Part shown: positions 7,615-16,482 of the stretch, one piece after another
Position numbering within the stretch: position 1 is the stretch's first letter
Layout of the letters: each line of letters starts with the position of its first letter
Source: Halanaerobiales bacterium
GTDB taxonomy: Bacteria > Bacillota > Halanaerobiia > Halanaerobiales > DTU029
Direction of reading: 5' to 3'
DNA length: 64,000 nucleotides
Assembly: GCA_029981855.1 (NCBI GenBank)
Contig: JARRCS010000003.1
Span: forward strand, 62,001 to 126,000
Program-made: the position numbers and the translations under genes
Notes under the pieces: model-generated
What the model was told of the DNA's origin: nothing
What the model saw: the letters and a program-made list of their open reading frames with translations, nothing else
Database searches by the model: none

Positions 7615-7691
7615 TGGTCTAGCTGCCGGGATTTGAACCCGGGGCCTCTGCCTCCCGAAGGCAGCGCGCTACCAAACTGCGCCACAGCTAG
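7615..7691 (-). tRNA. tRNA-Pro (anticodon CGG)
   Basis: On the minus strand the gene folds fully. The acceptor CTAGCTG pairs with CAGCTAG, the D arm is GCGC/GCGC, and the anticodon stem is CTGCC/GGCAG with loop TTCGGGA (anticodon CGG). The T arm is CCGGG-TTCAAAT-CCCGG. Discriminator A and an encoded CCA (7615-7617) end it. A TATAAT-like -10 lies about 35 bp upstream on the minus strand. Confidence 0.96.
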
Positions 7692-7771
7692 ACATAATTA
7701 ATCTCTAATTCTCTTTTAGATGTATTATAACATGTTTTAATGATTTGGTAAAGGGGAAAATTTAAATTTCC

Positions 7772-7800
7772 TTGACAAAGGTGATTATCTATGTTATATT
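7772..7800 (+). promoter_or_regulatory. Sigma-A promoter of the histidine operon
   Basis: TTGACA at 7772-7777 and TATATT at 7795-7800 are separated by exactly 17 bp, 52 bp before the hisZ start. The leader is too short for a T-box, and no His-codon leader peptide is visible. Confidence 0.8.
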
Positions 7801-7851
7801 CTTTATTATATTAAAGTGATAAATTATTAAAGTATACTGGAGGAATAATTG

Positions 7852-9126
7852 ATGAAAAACAATATTCTAAAATCTCCAGATGGTATGAGAAGTTATCTTC
7901 CCGACCTGGCCTTTAAATTTAAAGAGATTGAGCAGAGGATTTTTGATGTTTTTAAACTCTGGGGATACCAACCCGTTATCACCCCGACCCTGGAGTATTT
8001 TGATTCCTTAACTGTAGGTATGGGGTCAAGATTAAAAAAGGAACTATACAAATTTATCGACTATGAAGGTAATATCCTGGCCTTACGGCCGGAAATGACA
8101 GCCCCAATTGCCAGAACACTGGCAGGTAGGTTAGATGATTTAACCTTCCCCCAGCGTCTTTCCTATAGTGCCTCGGTTTTTCGCCATGGCCAGCCTCAAT
8201 CAGGAAAAAATAGGGAGATTTATCAGGTAGGGATCGAATTAATCGGTGAGAAAAATGCCCTGGCCGATGCGGAGGCGATTATTATTGCCATTGAGTCTCT
8301 AATCAATGCCGGGGTTAAAAGATTTAAGATTGACATAGGCCATGCGGGTTTTCTTGATGGGATTATTAACCAGCTAAATTTAAATAACCGGGAGAAAAAT
8401 AAACTTAAGGCCTTTCTCGTGCAGCGGGACCTGGTTGGTTTAAGGAACTATATTAATAATCTCAATCCGGATACTAACAGAGTGTTGGATCAACTCCCCC
8501 TGTTAAGGGGTGATAAAGATGTTTTAAACCTGGCAGGGGAGCTGGTGGATAATCGAAAATCAATAACAGCAATAGAAAACCTTAAACAGATTTATTCCTA
8601 TTTATCCGATTACGGGGTAGAGGAGTATATCAATTTTGATTTAAGTCTTATCAGAGGGCTTGATTATTATACCGGAGTTGTTTTTGAAGGATTTACAGAA
8701 AAATTGGGTTATACTATCTGTGGTGGTGGTAGATACGATAATCTAATCGGTCAGTATAGTGGGGTTGATCTACCCGCTATCGGTTTTGCTATCGGGGTTG
8801 AAAGGGTCAGACTGGCTCTGGAAAAACAAGGGTATTGCTTTCCTCTTTGCCGGGTTGATGCAGTCATTGTCTTTAATGCTGAGACCAGTAAACTGGCCCT
8901 TAAAACAGCACGAAACTTAAGAGAAAAGGGACTGGTTATTATTTCGCTGGAAAGAAAAGAGGTAGACCGTAAATTACTTTCTTTTGGTAAGAGCAAAGGT
9001 GCCAGCAAGGTGATTTCCTTTTGCCCGCCTCCGGAAGAAGATAAATTAGAGATATATGATCTGACATCAAATAGCAGGGAGACTATTTCCATAAAGGATT
9101 GGGAGGAGAGATTATGGCAGAGATAA
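7852..9126 (+). CDS. hisZ: ATP phosphoribosyltransferase regulatory subunit HisZ
   Basis: HisZ is a catalytically inactive histidyl-tRNA synthetase paralogue that pairs with the short form of HisG in the first step of histidine synthesis. This 424-residue protein has the class II synthetase core (LRPEMTAPIAR, motif-2-like SYSASVFRHGQPQSG, and GLDYYTGVVFEGF with CGGGRYDNL). It shows no full catalytic HisRS set, and the short hisG follows directly. ATG 7852 has GGAGG at 8 nt; a TTG at 7849 is less well placed. It is the first gene of a tightly packed his operon and overlaps hisG by 13 bp. Confidence 0.93.
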   Translation: MKNNILKSPDGMRSYLPDLAFKFKEIEQRIFDVFKLWGYQPVITPTLEYFDSLTVGMGSRLKKELYKFIDYEGNILALRPEMTAPIARTLAGRLDDLTFPQRLSYSASVFRHGQPQSGKNREIYQVGIELIGEKNALADAEAIIIAIESLINAGVKRFKIDIGHAGFLDGIINQLNLNNREKNKLKAFLVQRDLVGLRNYINNLNPDTNRVLDQLPLLRGDKDVLNLAGELVDNRKSITAIENLKQIYSYLSDYGVEEYINFDLSLIRGLDYYTGVVFEGFTEKLGYTICGGGRYDNLIGQYSGVDLPAIGFAIGVERVRLALEKQGYCFPLCRVDAVIVFNAETSKLALKTARNLREKGLVIISLERKEVDRKLLSFGKSKGASKVISFCPPPEEDKLEIYDLTSNSRETISIKDWEERLWQR

Positions 9127-9785
9127 TCACAGCATTACCGAAGGGCAGATTACTAAATCAGGTGATAACTATCTTAAAAGATGCCGAATTTATTTCCCCT
9201 GAATTAGATATTGATGAAATATCCCGGCAGCTGGTATTTACCGATGAATTAACTGGTAATTGCTTTATTCTGGCTAAACCGAAGGATGTACCGGTCTATG
9301 TGGAGCATGGGGCAGCAGATATTGGGATTACGGGTAAGGATGTTATCCTGGAGCATGGTAAAAAACTTTACGAACTCCTGGATCTCAGGGTTGGAAACTG
9401 TAAACTGGTAGTAGCCGTACCGGAAGAGATGGGGATTAGGGAGATTAAAGAGATTCCGGAGCACAGCAGGGTAGCAACATCTTATCCGAGCATTACCCGG
9501 GATTTTTTCCATAAACTAGGGATCCAGGTAGAGATAATCTATTTAAATGGCTCGGTTGAGCTGGCCCCTTTAGTTGATCTGGCCGATTTAATTGTCGATA
9601 TAACTTCAACGGGTACGACCCTGAGGAAAAATAAGTTAATTCCCATTGCGGAGGTTATCAGCTCTTCATCCAGACTGATAGTCAATAATGTAAGCTATAA
9701 GACTAAATATGAGGCCATAGCGGAACTATCCGCCCGGATTAAGGAAAGCAGGAGGAATAAGAATGAAAAAGCTTTATTATCCTGA
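9114..9785 (+). CDS. hisG: ATP phosphoribosyltransferase catalytic subunit HisG, short form
   Basis: Catalyses condensation of ATP and PRPP to phosphoribosyl-ATP, committing carbon to histidine. At 223 residues it is the short form, lacking the C-terminal ACT-like histidine-binding domain, so it should depend on HisZ. Visible motifs are ITALPKGRL at the start, DIGITGKDVI and the PRPP loop VDITSTGTTLRKN. ATG 9114 is chosen over an in-frame TTG at 9099 because GGAGGAG lies between them at good spacing. It overlaps hisZ at its 5' end and hisD by 23 bp at its 3' end, implying translational coupling. Confidence 0.94.
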   Translation: MAEIITALPKGRLLNQVITILKDAEFISPELDIDEISRQLVFTDELTGNCFILAKPKDVPVYVEHGAADIGITGKDVILEHGKKLYELLDLRVGNCKLVVAVPEEMGIREIKEIPEHSRVATSYPSITRDFFHKLGIQVEIIYLNGSVELAPLVDLADLIVDITSTGTTLRKNKLIPIAEVISSSSRLIVNNVSYKTKYEAIAELSARIKESRRNKNEKALLS

Positions 9786-11058
9786 GAATAGAGAAGAAAT
9801 TAAGCAGATATTGAAGAGACGGGGTTTTCAACTTCAGGACAAGCGAACTCAGATTGTAGCCGACATTTTAGAAGATGTTAAAAACAAGGGTGATCAGGCT
9901 TTATACAAATATACGGAGAGCTTTGATAAGGTTAAATTGGATGATTTAAGGGTAACAGAGGAGGAAATAGAGAGGGCCTACCGGGAAATCGACAAAGAAT
10001 TCCTTGGCTCACTAAGGAAAGCTATTGATAATATTACCAGATTTCACCGGAAACAGTTAAGGGAGAGCTGGTTTTCCTATGAGCAGGACAATATGACCGG
10101 ACAGTTGATCCATCCGTTAGCCAGGATAGGTGCCTATGTCCCGGGTGGTAAAGCCGCCTATCCTTCATCAGTTGTTATGACCGTTGTTCCTGCCAGGGTT
10201 GCCGGGGTAGAAGAGGTGGTAGTGGTATCTCCACCTGACAGGAATGGTAGACTCAATCCATATACCCTGGTGGCGGCTAAGGAGACAGGTACTGATGAAG
10301 TATACAAGGTGGGGGGAGCCCAGGCTATAGCTGCCCTGGCCTTCGGTACTGAGAGTATCGATCCGGTGGATAAAATTGTTGGGCCGGGAAATATCTATGT
10401 TACCCTGGCCAAGAAACTGGTCTACGGTATAGTTGATATCGATATGCTGGCAGGCCCTAGTGAGGTGCTGATCCTGGCCGATGATTCGGCCAGGCCGGAC
10501 TTTATTGCCGCTGATCTTTTATCTCAGGCAGAACATGACCCGTTAGCAGTTTCAATTCTAATTACCGACCGGCCAGAACTGGCTGAAGAGACTCAATTAG
10601 CTTTGGAAAAACAGCTAAAGGAGCTTGAGAGGGAGGAGATAGCCCGGGAATCTATTAATAGTAACGGTTTGATTATTATCGTGGAGGATATGGAAAGGGG
10701 GATTAAACTGGTGAACCGCTTTGCCCCCGAACACTTCGAACTGGTTGTCCGGGAACCTTTTAAATACCTCTCCAAAATCAGGAATGCCGGGGCGATTTTT
10801 ATCGGGGATTACTCCTCCGAACCCCTGGGGGACTACCTGGCCGGTCCCAACCATGTCCTACCGACCGGAGGTACCGCCCGTTTTGCCTCTCCTTTAAATA
10901 TAGATGATTTTTTGAAAAAGTCCAGCCTTATCTTCTACCAGCGGAACGGGTTGGAGGAGGTTGCCCGGGATATTGTGAGACTGGCCAGGCTGGAGGGTTT
11001 AGATGGCCATGCTAGGGCGATAGATATTCGCTTTAAAGATAAAGAAACTAAAGATTAA
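9763..11058 (+). CDS. hisD: Histidinol dehydrogenase
   Basis: Zn-dependent, NAD+-linked enzyme that oxidises L-histidinol to histidine in the last two pathway steps. The 431-residue length is usual. Recognisable blocks are YVPGGKAAYPSSVVMTVVPA, the NAD-binding VGPGNIYVTLAKK, MLAGPSEVLI, and the metal/catalytic region SQAEHDPLA together with NRFAPEHFEL. AGGAGG sits 7 nt before ATG 9763. The start lies within the end of hisG, so it is co-translated with it. Confidence 0.96.
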   Translation: MKKLYYPENREEIKQILKRRGFQLQDKRTQIVADILEDVKNKGDQALYKYTESFDKVKLDDLRVTEEEIERAYREIDKEFLGSLRKAIDNITRFHRKQLRESWFSYEQDNMTGQLIHPLARIGAYVPGGKAAYPSSVVMTVVPARVAGVEEVVVVSPPDRNGRLNPYTLVAAKETGTDEVYKVGGAQAIAALAFGTESIDPVDKIVGPGNIYVTLAKKLVYGIVDIDMLAGPSEVLILADDSARPDFIAADLLSQAEHDPLAVSILITDRPELAEETQLALEKQLKELEREEIARESINSNGLIIIVEDMERGIKLVNRFAPEHFELVVREPFKYLSKIRNAGAIFIGDYSSEPLGDYLAGPNHVLPTGGTARFASPLNIDDFLKKSSLIFYQRNGLEEVARDIVRLARLEGLDGHARAIDIRFKDKETKD

Positions 11059-11119
11059 AATAATGTGTAGTTTTCAAAAGGCTCTTAAGTTGAAAAAGAA
11101 TGAAGGATGGTGTAATAAG

Positions 11120-11719
11120 ATGGTAGAGATAGAAAGGAAGACCGGTGAGACGGAGATTAATTTAAAATTAAACCTCTCCGGTACCGGGAAAACCCATATT
11201 GATACCGGAATCGGCTTTTTTAATCATATGCTGGAACTCCTCTGTTTTCACGGTTTTATTGACCTGGAACTGGTTGTTAGAGGGGATCTTAAGGTAGATG
11301 AACACCATACGGTTGAGGATACAGGTATTGTTCTGGGTCAGGCGATTAAAAAAGCCCTAGGGGATAAATCCGGTATCAGCCGTTACGGCAATGTCACCCT
11401 GCCGATGGATGAAGTTCTGGTACAGGTGGTTCTTGATTTGAGCGGTCGTCCCTATTACTGTGATGATCTGGTTTTCTCCCGGGAACGGGTAGGGGAGTTT
11501 CCCGTTGAGCTCTTTGCCGAATTCTTCCGGGCTTTAGCCGCCAACAGCGAGATGACCCTTCATTTTATCACTTTAAGGAACGGTAATGCCCATCATCTTA
11601 TTGAGGCTTGTTTTAAGGCCTTCGGCAGGGCTCTGGATCAGGCAACCAAGGTTGATACCAGATTACAGGATAAACCCCTTTCTACCAAAGGGAGGCTGCA
11701 GGAAGGTGGTCGTCATTGA
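11120..11719 (+). CDS. hisB: Imidazoleglycerol-phosphate dehydratase
   Basis: Dehydrates imidazoleglycerol phosphate to imidazoleacetol phosphate. The 199-residue form is monofunctional, without the histidinol-phosphatase domain seen in E. coli. The metal motifs are DEHHTVEDTGI and AHHLIEACFKAFGRAL. A longer frame opens at 11063, but its first 19 residues do not resemble the family. ATG 11120 (MVEIERKTGETEI) matches usual family starts and has GGATGG upstream. Its stop overlaps the hisH start by 4 bp. Confidence 0.94.
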   Translation: MVEIERKTGETEINLKLNLSGTGKTHIDTGIGFFNHMLELLCFHGFIDLELVVRGDLKVDEHHTVEDTGIVLGQAIKKALGDKSGISRYGNVTLPMDEVLVQVVLDLSGRPYYCDDLVFSRERVGEFPVELFAEFFRALAANSEMTLHFITLRNGNAHHLIEACFKAFGRALDQATKVDTRLQDKPLSTKGRLQEGGRH

Positions 11720-12348
11720 TTGCCATAATTGATTACGAAATAGGTAATTTAGGGAGCGTTCTCAAGGCTTTAAAGTACCTGAAGGTTCCCGTTACCCTAA
11801 CTATGGATTATCAGGAAATAAAGGAGGCGGCAGGGATTATCCTCCCCGGTGTTGGCGCCTTTGGGGAGGGAATGGAAAACTTAAGGAGTCTGAAATTAGA
11901 AAAACTTATTAAAGAGGAGATAGCTAAGGGAAAACCATTACTGGGAATCTGTTTAGGTATGCAGCTTCTCTTTACCACCAGTGAGGAGGATAGAGGGATA
12001 ACCGGTTTAAACCTGATTGCAGGTCGGGTTAAAAAGTTTAACCCGGATAAGGTAGGCAAGGTTCCCCATATCGGGTGGAACCAGGTGGAACTGGTCAAGG
12101 ATGACTCTTTATTTAAGAAACTGGGGAAGGAAGATTTCTATTTCGTTCATAGTTATTATGTTGAACCGGAGAACAAAGAGGTTATTCTGGGGAAAACAGT
12201 TTACGGCAGTCATGAATTTGTATCTGTAGTTAAACAGAACAATATCTGGGGAATACAGTGTCACCCTGAGAAAAGCAGCAGGGTCGGATTACAGGTCTTA
12301 AAAAACTTTAGTGAGGTGGTCTATGATGGAGGTTATTCCAGCAATTGA
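11716..12348 (+). CDS. hisH: Imidazole glycerol phosphate synthase, glutaminase subunit HisH
   Basis: Glutamine amidotransferase that supplies ammonia to HisF for forming the imidazole ring. The class I triad is visible: nucleophile in LLGICLGMQLLF, and His and Glu in GIQCHPEKSS. The 210-residue length is normal. TTG 11716 overlaps the hisB stop (TTGA) with AGGAAGGTGG just upstream. The 3' end overlaps hisA by about 20 bp. Confidence 0.95.
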   Translation: MIAIIDYEIGNLGSVLKALKYLKVPVTLTMDYQEIKEAAGIILPGVGAFGEGMENLRSLKLEKLIKEEIAKGKPLLGICLGMQLLFTTSEEDRGITGLNLIAGRVKKFNPDKVGKVPHIGWNQVELVKDDSLFKKLGKEDFYFVHSYYVEPENKEVILGKTVYGSHEFVSVVKQNNIWGIQCHPEKSSRVGLQVLKNFSEVVYDGGYSSN

Positions 12349-13042
12349 CTTAAAGGAGGGACGCTGTGTCAGGCTGGTGCGAGGGGAATTTGATAAAGAA
12401 GTAGTCTACAGCCAGCAGCCGGTAGAGATGGCAAAATTCTGGCAGAATAAAGGCGCCTCCCGCCTCCATCTGGTCGACCTTGATGGGGCAAAGGAGGGTA
12501 AACCGCAGAATCTGGAATTGATTCAGGAGATCGTTTCCAGGCTGGAAATTCCGGTCCAGCTTGGTGGGGGTATCAGATCTCTGGAAACAATAGGGCTTTA
12601 CCTGGATTCAGGGATTGACAGGGTTATATTAGGGACTGTTGCTCTGGAAAGCCCCGATCTGGTAGAAGCGGCGATAAAACAATACGGACCGCTCCGGATT
12701 GTGGTCGGGGTTGATGCCAGGGAAGGAAGGGTAGCTGTCAGGGGCTGGCTCGAAACCAGTGAGGTGAAGGTTGAAGATCTTATTCAGGCGATGAATGAGG
12801 TTGGAGTTACTACCTTTATCTATACCGATATTAGCCGTGATGGGATGTTGCAGGGTCCGGATTTAGAAGGACTAAAGAGGTTAAATCAGATTACGGGGAT
12901 CGAGCTGATTGCCTCTGGTGGTATTTCTTCCCTCCGGGACCTGGAAGAACTTAGCCGGGCTGGAATTAAGAGCGCTATTGTCGGTAAGGCTTTATATACC
13001 GGGGATATATCCCCTGATTTTGAAAGATTTCAAAGGCTCTAA
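12326..13042 (+). CDS. hisA: ProFAR isomerase HisA
   Basis: A (beta/alpha)8 isomerase acting on 5'-ProFAR in the fourth step of histidine synthesis. The two catalytic aspartates are seen in [14 protein letters not shown] and YTDISRDGM, and the phosphate-binding loops in LGGGIRS and ASGGISS. ATG 12326 is 6 nt from AGGTGG; ATG 12323 is also possible. Length 238 residues, usual. It begins inside hisH and is followed 14 nt later by hisF. Confidence 0.95.
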   Translation: MEVIPAIDLKEGRCVRLVRGEFDKEVVYSQQPVEMAKFWQNKGASRLHLVDLDGAKEGKPQNLELIQEIVSRLEIPVQLGGGIRSLETIGLYLDSGIDRVILGTVALESPDLVEAAIKQYGPLRIVVGVDAREGRVAVRGWLETSEVKVEDLIQAMNEVGVTTFIYTDISRDGMLQGPDLEGLKRLNQITGIELIASGGISSLRDLEELSRAGIKSAIVGKALYTGDISPDFERFQRL

Positions 13043-13056
13043 TTGGAGGAATGAAT

Positions 13057-13824
13057 ATGCTAACCAAGAGAATAATCCCCTGTCTTGATGTTAAAGATGG
13101 ACGGGTGGTCAAAGGAATAAATTTTGTTAACCTCAGGGATGAGGGGGATCCAGTTGAACTGGCCCGGTTTTATGATCGGGCAGGAGCCGATGAACTGGTA
13201 TTTCTTGATATTACTGCCTCTCATGAGGAAAGGGATATCATGCTGGAGATAGTTAAAGAGACTGCAGCCAATGTCTTTATTCCTTTTACCATCGGTGGGG
13301 GCATCAGGACTATCGATGATATGAGGGCTATCCTGATGGCCGGTGCAGATAAAGTCTCGATTAACTCTGCGGCAGTAAAGTCACCTGAATTAATCTCTGC
13401 CGGGGCACGCCGTTTTGGCAGCCAGTGTATGGTAGTGGCGATTGATGCCCGAAAGAAGGCAGAGGGTGAATGGGAGGTATTTATCCACGGGGGTAGAAAA
13501 CCCACCGGCCTGGATGTCGTAAACTGGGCTAAAAGGGTTGAAGAGCTGGGGGCTGGAGAGATTCTGCTGACCAGTATGGATGCCGATGGTACTAAAGCTG
13601 GTTATGATATAGAGTTATTACTGGCCGTTTCCGGGGCAGTTAACATTCCGGTTATTGCTTCGGGTGGTGCGGGAAAACCGGAGCACTTAAAGGAAGCCCT
13701 TCTTGAAGGCAAGGCCGATGCTGTACTGGCTGCTTCAATCTTTCATGAAAAACAGTATACTGTCAGAGAGGTAAAGGAGTACCTGGCCAGGGAAGGGATA
13801 CCCGTCAGAATGATCGATTTTTAA
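13057..13824 (+). CDS. hisF: Imidazole glycerol phosphate synthase, cyclase subunit HisF
   Basis: Cyclase partner of HisH that makes imidazole glycerol phosphate and AICAR. The barrel has [16 protein letters not shown] with the first catalytic aspartate, AIDARK with the second, and phosphate loops GGGIRT and ASGGAG. GGAGGA directly abuts ATG 13051, so ATG 13057 with 6-nt spacing is the likely start (255 residues). It closes the overlapped part of the operon; the next his gene is 160 bp away beyond a repeat copy. Confidence 0.95.
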   Translation: MLTKRIIPCLDVKDGRVVKGINFVNLRDEGDPVELARFYDRAGADELVFLDITASHEERDIMLEIVKETAANVFIPFTIGGGIRTIDDMRAILMAGADKVSINSAAVKSPELISAGARRFGSQCMVVAIDARKKAEGEWEVFIHGGRKPTGLDVVNWAKRVEELGAGEILLTSMDADGTKAGYDIELLLAVSGAVNIPVIASGGAGKPEHLKEALLEGKADAVLAASIFHEKQYTVREVKEYLAREGIPVRMIDF

Positions 13825-13825
13825 C

Positions 13826-13934
13826 TTCGATTCACTAAGGCTCATTTACAAAAATTTCTAAACATCTCTCCAACATCTATTTGCAGTTGGTTGAAGGTAA
13901 GCAAGTTGCCGAACAGAGTGAGGTATTCATTTAA
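13826..13934 (+). repeat. Dispersed intergenic repeat, fullest copy (copy 4)
   Basis: The longest copy seen. It starts TTCGATTCACTAAGGCTCAT, continues through AACATCTCTCCAACATCTAT and TTGCAGTTGGTTGAAGGTAA, and ends AGTGAGGTATTCATTTAA. It fills most of the 160-bp gap between hisF and hisI. No reading frame of note is present. Confidence 0.75.
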
Positions 13935-13984
13935 CCGCTTATAATAATCTCTCAATAAAAAACTGATAATTTGGAGATGATAGG

Positions 13985-14653
13985 ATGGATTTTTTAGATG
14001 AAATAAAATTTGATGAAAAAGGACTTATACCTGCTGTTCTCCAGGATGCGGAGAATAATGAGGTTTTAATGGTTGCCTATATGAATAGGGAGTCTTTAAG
14101 GAAAACACTGGAAACAGGTAAGGCCTGTTTCTGGAGCCGTTCCCGGCAGGAATTATGGTTAAAGGGAGAGACCTCTGGCAATTATCAGTATGTGGAGGAA
14201 ATAAGGCTTGACTGTGATAATGATACCCTGCTGGTTCGGGTAAAACCGGCAGGCCCTGCCTGTCATATCGGGAATCAGACCTGCTTTTACCGGAAAATTA
14301 TTGAACAGGGAAAGCCAGCTAAGTTAAGTAAGGTTGAACAGAATGAGAACGAAGAAGACGACTTTATCAAAAAGGCCCTCTTTTTAAAGGATTTATACCG
14401 GCTTATTAGGGAGAGAAAGGCCAACCCTGTACCTGATTCATATACCAGTTACCTCTTCAGGGAAGGTGTTGATAAGGTCTGTAAGAAGGTCGGTGAAGAG
14501 ACTGCTGAGGTGATTATCGGGGCCAAGAATGAATCCAACCGGGAGATTATCTATGAGGTTGCCGATTTAATCTATCACCTGCTGGTCTTATTAAACATCT
14601 TTGATATTTCGCTGGAGGATGTTCTGACAGAGTTAGAGGAGAGAAGGAAATAA
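13985..14653 (+). CDS. hisI: Bifunctional phosphoribosyl-AMP cyclohydrolase / phosphoribosyl-ATP pyrophosphatase (HisIE)
   Basis: Carries out steps two and three of histidine synthesis. The N-terminal cyclohydrolase domain (about 1-110) has [18 protein letters not shown], the metal site LDCDND and the cysteine region [10 protein letters not shown]. The C-terminal pyrophosphatase domain (about 125-222) has [16 protein letters not shown] linker rich in Glu and Asn joins them. Start ATG 13985 follows GGAGATGATAGG. It is the last his gene here; hisC and a histidinol phosphatase are not in this window. Confidence 0.95.
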   Translation: MDFLDEIKFDEKGLIPAVLQDAENNEVLMVAYMNRESLRKTLETGKACFWSRSRQELWLKGETSGNYQYVEEIRLDCDNDTLLVRVKPAGPACHIGNQTCFYRKIIEQGKPAKLSKVEQNENEEDDFIKKALFLKDLYRLIRERKANPVPDSYTSYLFREGVDKVCKKVGEETAEVIIGAKNESNREIIYEVADLIYHLLVLLNIFDISLEDVLTELEERRK

Positions 14654-14676
14654 AAGTTTCAAGAATATATTACAGG

Positions 14677-14706
14677 CTCCTGTTATTATAACAGGGGTAT
14701 TTTGTT
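14677..14706 (+). terminator. Terminator after hisI
   Basis: CTCCTGTTA (14677-14685) pairs with TAACAGGGG (14689-14697, one G-T pair) over a TTA loop and is followed by TATTTTG. The T run is modest. Confidence 0.65.
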
Positions 14707-14723
14707 CACTGAAACAATAAAAG

Positions 14724-14750
14724 GCCGAAGCTTTTATTATAAGCTTCGGC
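14724..14750 (-). terminator. Terminator of the coat-protein unit
   Basis: GCCGAAGCTT (14724-14733) and AAGCTTCGGC (14741-14750) form a perfect 10-bp stem with a 7-nt loop. On the minus strand a CCTTTTATTG tail follows, just past the stop of the coat gene. It may also catch read-through from his. Confidence 0.8.
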
Positions 14751-14758
14751 GTTGGTAG

Positions 14759-15418
14759 TTACCATTCCTGTTCTGGATTATTTGGATTGTTTGAGTCGTT
14801 TGGTCTGTAGGGATTCTGACTGTTCAGATATCCGGTAAACTTTTGCTGAGCCTGCTGGATTTCCTGCCGGGGGGCGGCTTTCATACTATAGAAACCATCC
14901 TTAAACATTAAGTTGAAGAGCTCCCTTTCACAATCATGGGTTTCATTTAAAATCTGCTTGATGTCGTTATATAGCTCCATATGACTGGCCTCGCGGGTAA
15001 AGACATTAAAATTATCTGTCAGGTATTTCTCATTTGCCAGGATATCATTGAGATAGTCACAGTCATTCATCTCCGGGCCTTTTACTTGCGGGACTATATT
15101 TGTTTGGGGGTTTTTAACCTCCAGTGGCTGCTGTTGCTGGTATTGCTGCTGGCCATACTGGCCTGGGTTATATTGTACCTGTTGCTGCTGACCATACTGA
15201 CCGGGATTATACTGTGGCTGCTGTTGGCCGTACTGACCGGGATTATACTCTGCTTGTTGCTGGCCATACGGGTTATATTGTCCTGTATACTGTGGTTGAT
15301 TAGAATTTCCTCCATACTGCTGTTGACCGTATTGCCGGCCATATTGATTCTGGTTCTGCCAGTTATATTCTCCCTGATTTTCCTTGCGATACTGCCCTTG
15401 ATTTTGCTGATTTTCCAT
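14759..15418 (-). CDS. CotF-like spore coat protein with Tyr/Gln-rich repeat N-terminus
   Basis: A 219-residue protein in two parts. The N-terminal ~100 residues are low complexity, dominated by Gln, Tyr, Asn and Gly, with three tandem YNPGQYGQQQ units. The C-terminal ~100 residues match the CotF coat family: NDCDYLNDILANEKYLTDNF, then helical sequence ending in KDGFYSMKAAP. CotF-type proteins sit in the outer layers of spores. ATG 15418 (minus strand) has AGGAGGG upstream. It lies 13 bp after another coat-like gene and before a good terminator, so the two form one unit, presumably made late in sporulation. Confidence 0.8.
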   Translation of the reverse strand: MENQQNQGQYRKENQGEYNWQNQNQYGRQYGQQQYGGNSNQPQYTGQYNPYGQQQAEYNPGQYGQQQPQYNPGQYGQQQQVQYNPGQYGQQQYQQQQPLEVKNPQTNIVPQVKGPEMNDCDYLNDILANEKYLTDNFNVFTREASHMELYNDIKQILNETHDCERELFNLMFKDGFYSMKAAPRQEIQQAQQKFTGYLNSQNPYRPNDSNNPNNPEQEW

Positions 15419-15431
15419 CTAAGAAACCCTC

Positions 15432-15680
15432 CTAATGCATTGTTGGTCTGGCTTTACTGGGATCAAGATGTTTAAGTAGCATTTTATAGTGTTTTTCATG
15501 CATTCTTCCTGCCCTCTCTATAGCCTGCCTGATCTCGTTGTTATTACATTCCTGGGCAAAGTGGTGGCATTTTTTCATTGCTAGTAGTTCCCAGGACATT
15601 GCATCTGTTAAATAGGCTAAATCCTTCGTAGAAATAAAGTTTGGCGGTTGCTGCATTCTCTGTTGATTGTGTTGATGCAT
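15432..15680 (-). CDS. Small CotF/ferritin-like coat-associated protein
   Basis: An 82-residue His/Gln/Met-rich protein beginning MHQHNQQRMQQPPNFISTKD, followed by two helices (SWELLAMKKCHHFAQECNN and the segment with MHEKHYKMLLKHL). This helical pattern with paired His and Glu is common in small coat-associated proteins of clostridia. The ATG at 15680 has AGGAAAGGTG upstream; a longer frame from 15710 lacks a site. It is co-directional with the CotF-like gene 13 bp downstream, and that neighbour supports the coat assignment. Exact family uncertain. Confidence 0.6.
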   Translation of the reverse strand: MHQHNQQRMQQPPNFISTKDLAYLTDAMSWELLAMKKCHHFAQECNNNEIRQAIERAGRMHEKHYKMLLKHLDPSKARPTMH

Positions 15681-15738
15681 ATTATTCACACCTTTCCTCA
15701 ATATTTTCATTTTCTATTATTAACCTGTTTGTGAAAAA

Positions 15739-15746
15739 AATGTATG
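15739..15746 (-). promoter_or_regulatory. Possible sporulation-sigma -10 element
   Basis: On the minus strand CATACATT lies about 60 bp before the small coat gene and matches the sigma-E type -10. The -35 region is not convincing. Confidence 0.25.
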
Positions 15747-15760
15747 GCAAATTTTGCATA

Positions 15761-16294
15761 TTATTGGAATTGATCTTTCTTGTCTTTTAGTTTAAATACT
15801 ATATCTCTTGTTCTAGGCCGGTTGTTAACTATTACCAGGATAAGTAGGAATACCGGCCAGTAGGTTTTGAGTATTTGCCAGAGAATGGTTTCTAATCCCT
15901 GATGGTAGATCAGACTTATTATTATCAATACTATTCCCAGGCCCAGAGGCCAGTAATAATTGATACTGGGTGATCCGGAAGAGTTTCCGATAAGGTTATT
16001 AATAATAAAAATTCCTATTAGAGAAAGCCCGAGAGAGATAATTATAATTACCTGATTTCTTAAGCCAACCGGTAGATTATTGGCAATGATCAGCTGGCTT
16101 ACACCTGCCCCAAGCAGGGTGAAACCCGGCAGTAAATATAATAATTTCTTTTCTTTTAAATAAAATAACATGGTTAGCAGTCCTATGTAAAGAAGAAAGG
16201 GATCTCCACTGAAAATAGTTATTTTTCTGTAGAGGAGATAGAATCCTGTAATAATGAGGATTAAGTTTGGTAAGTCTAATTTCAACAATCTCAT
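15761..16294 (-). CDS. Hypothetical membrane protein
   Basis: Not recognised. The 177 residues hold about five to six hydrophobic helices with short basic loops (YYRK-like loops and FYLKEKKLLYL). A lysine-rich cytoplasmic tail (KLKDKKDQFQ) ends the protein. There is no signal peptide or enzymatic motif. The topology resembles the N-terminal membrane region of LiaF/LiaI-like cell-envelope stress proteins, but that is only a guess. AAAGGAGGTTG lies just upstream of ATG 16294 on the minus strand. It precedes the coat genes by 80 bp on the same strand and could be read with them. Confidence 0.65.
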   Translation of the reverse strand: MRLLKLDLPNLILIITGFYLLYRKITIFSGDPFLLYIGLLTMLFYLKEKKLLYLLPGFTLLGAGVSQLIIANNLPVGLRNQVIIIISLGLSLIGIFIINNLIGNSSGSPSINYYWPLGLGIVLIIISLIYHQGLETILWQILKTYWPVFLLILVIVNNRPRTRDIVFKLKDKKDQFQ

Positions 16295-16388
16295 TTTTCA
16301 ACCTCCTTTTATTTAATCTTATCAATATAGTTTATGATGGAAAAAAGGAAATGGTGCAGGCAGGAAAAGCGGCCTTTATTCTAGAATA

Positions 16389-16432
16389 AAAATATTATCC
16401 AGACATTTCTCCAATATCTATTTGCAGTTGTG
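16389..16432 (+). repeat. Dispersed intergenic repeat, diverged copy (copy 5)
   Basis: TATCCAGACATTTCTCCAAT, then ATCTATTTGCAGTTG, aligns with the middle of the 13826-13934 copy but with several changes. It lies about 50 bp before the pcrA start. Confidence 0.55.
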
Positions 16433-16482
16433 CAGAACTACCCGGAAATTTGATCTTGCAGAGAAATAAGGAGTGATTTTTT

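Noticed and set aside
7692-7851. T-box or histidine leader attenuator before hisZ
   Set aside because: Promoter-to-start distance is only about 50 bp and there is no T-box sequence or His-codon run.
14981-15475. Long plus-strand open frame with very hydrophobic translation opposite the CotF-like gene
   Set aside because: It is the antisense of Gln/Tyr repeat codons, which reads as Leu/Val/Ile runs. No ribosome-binding site, and the minus-strand coat gene is clear.
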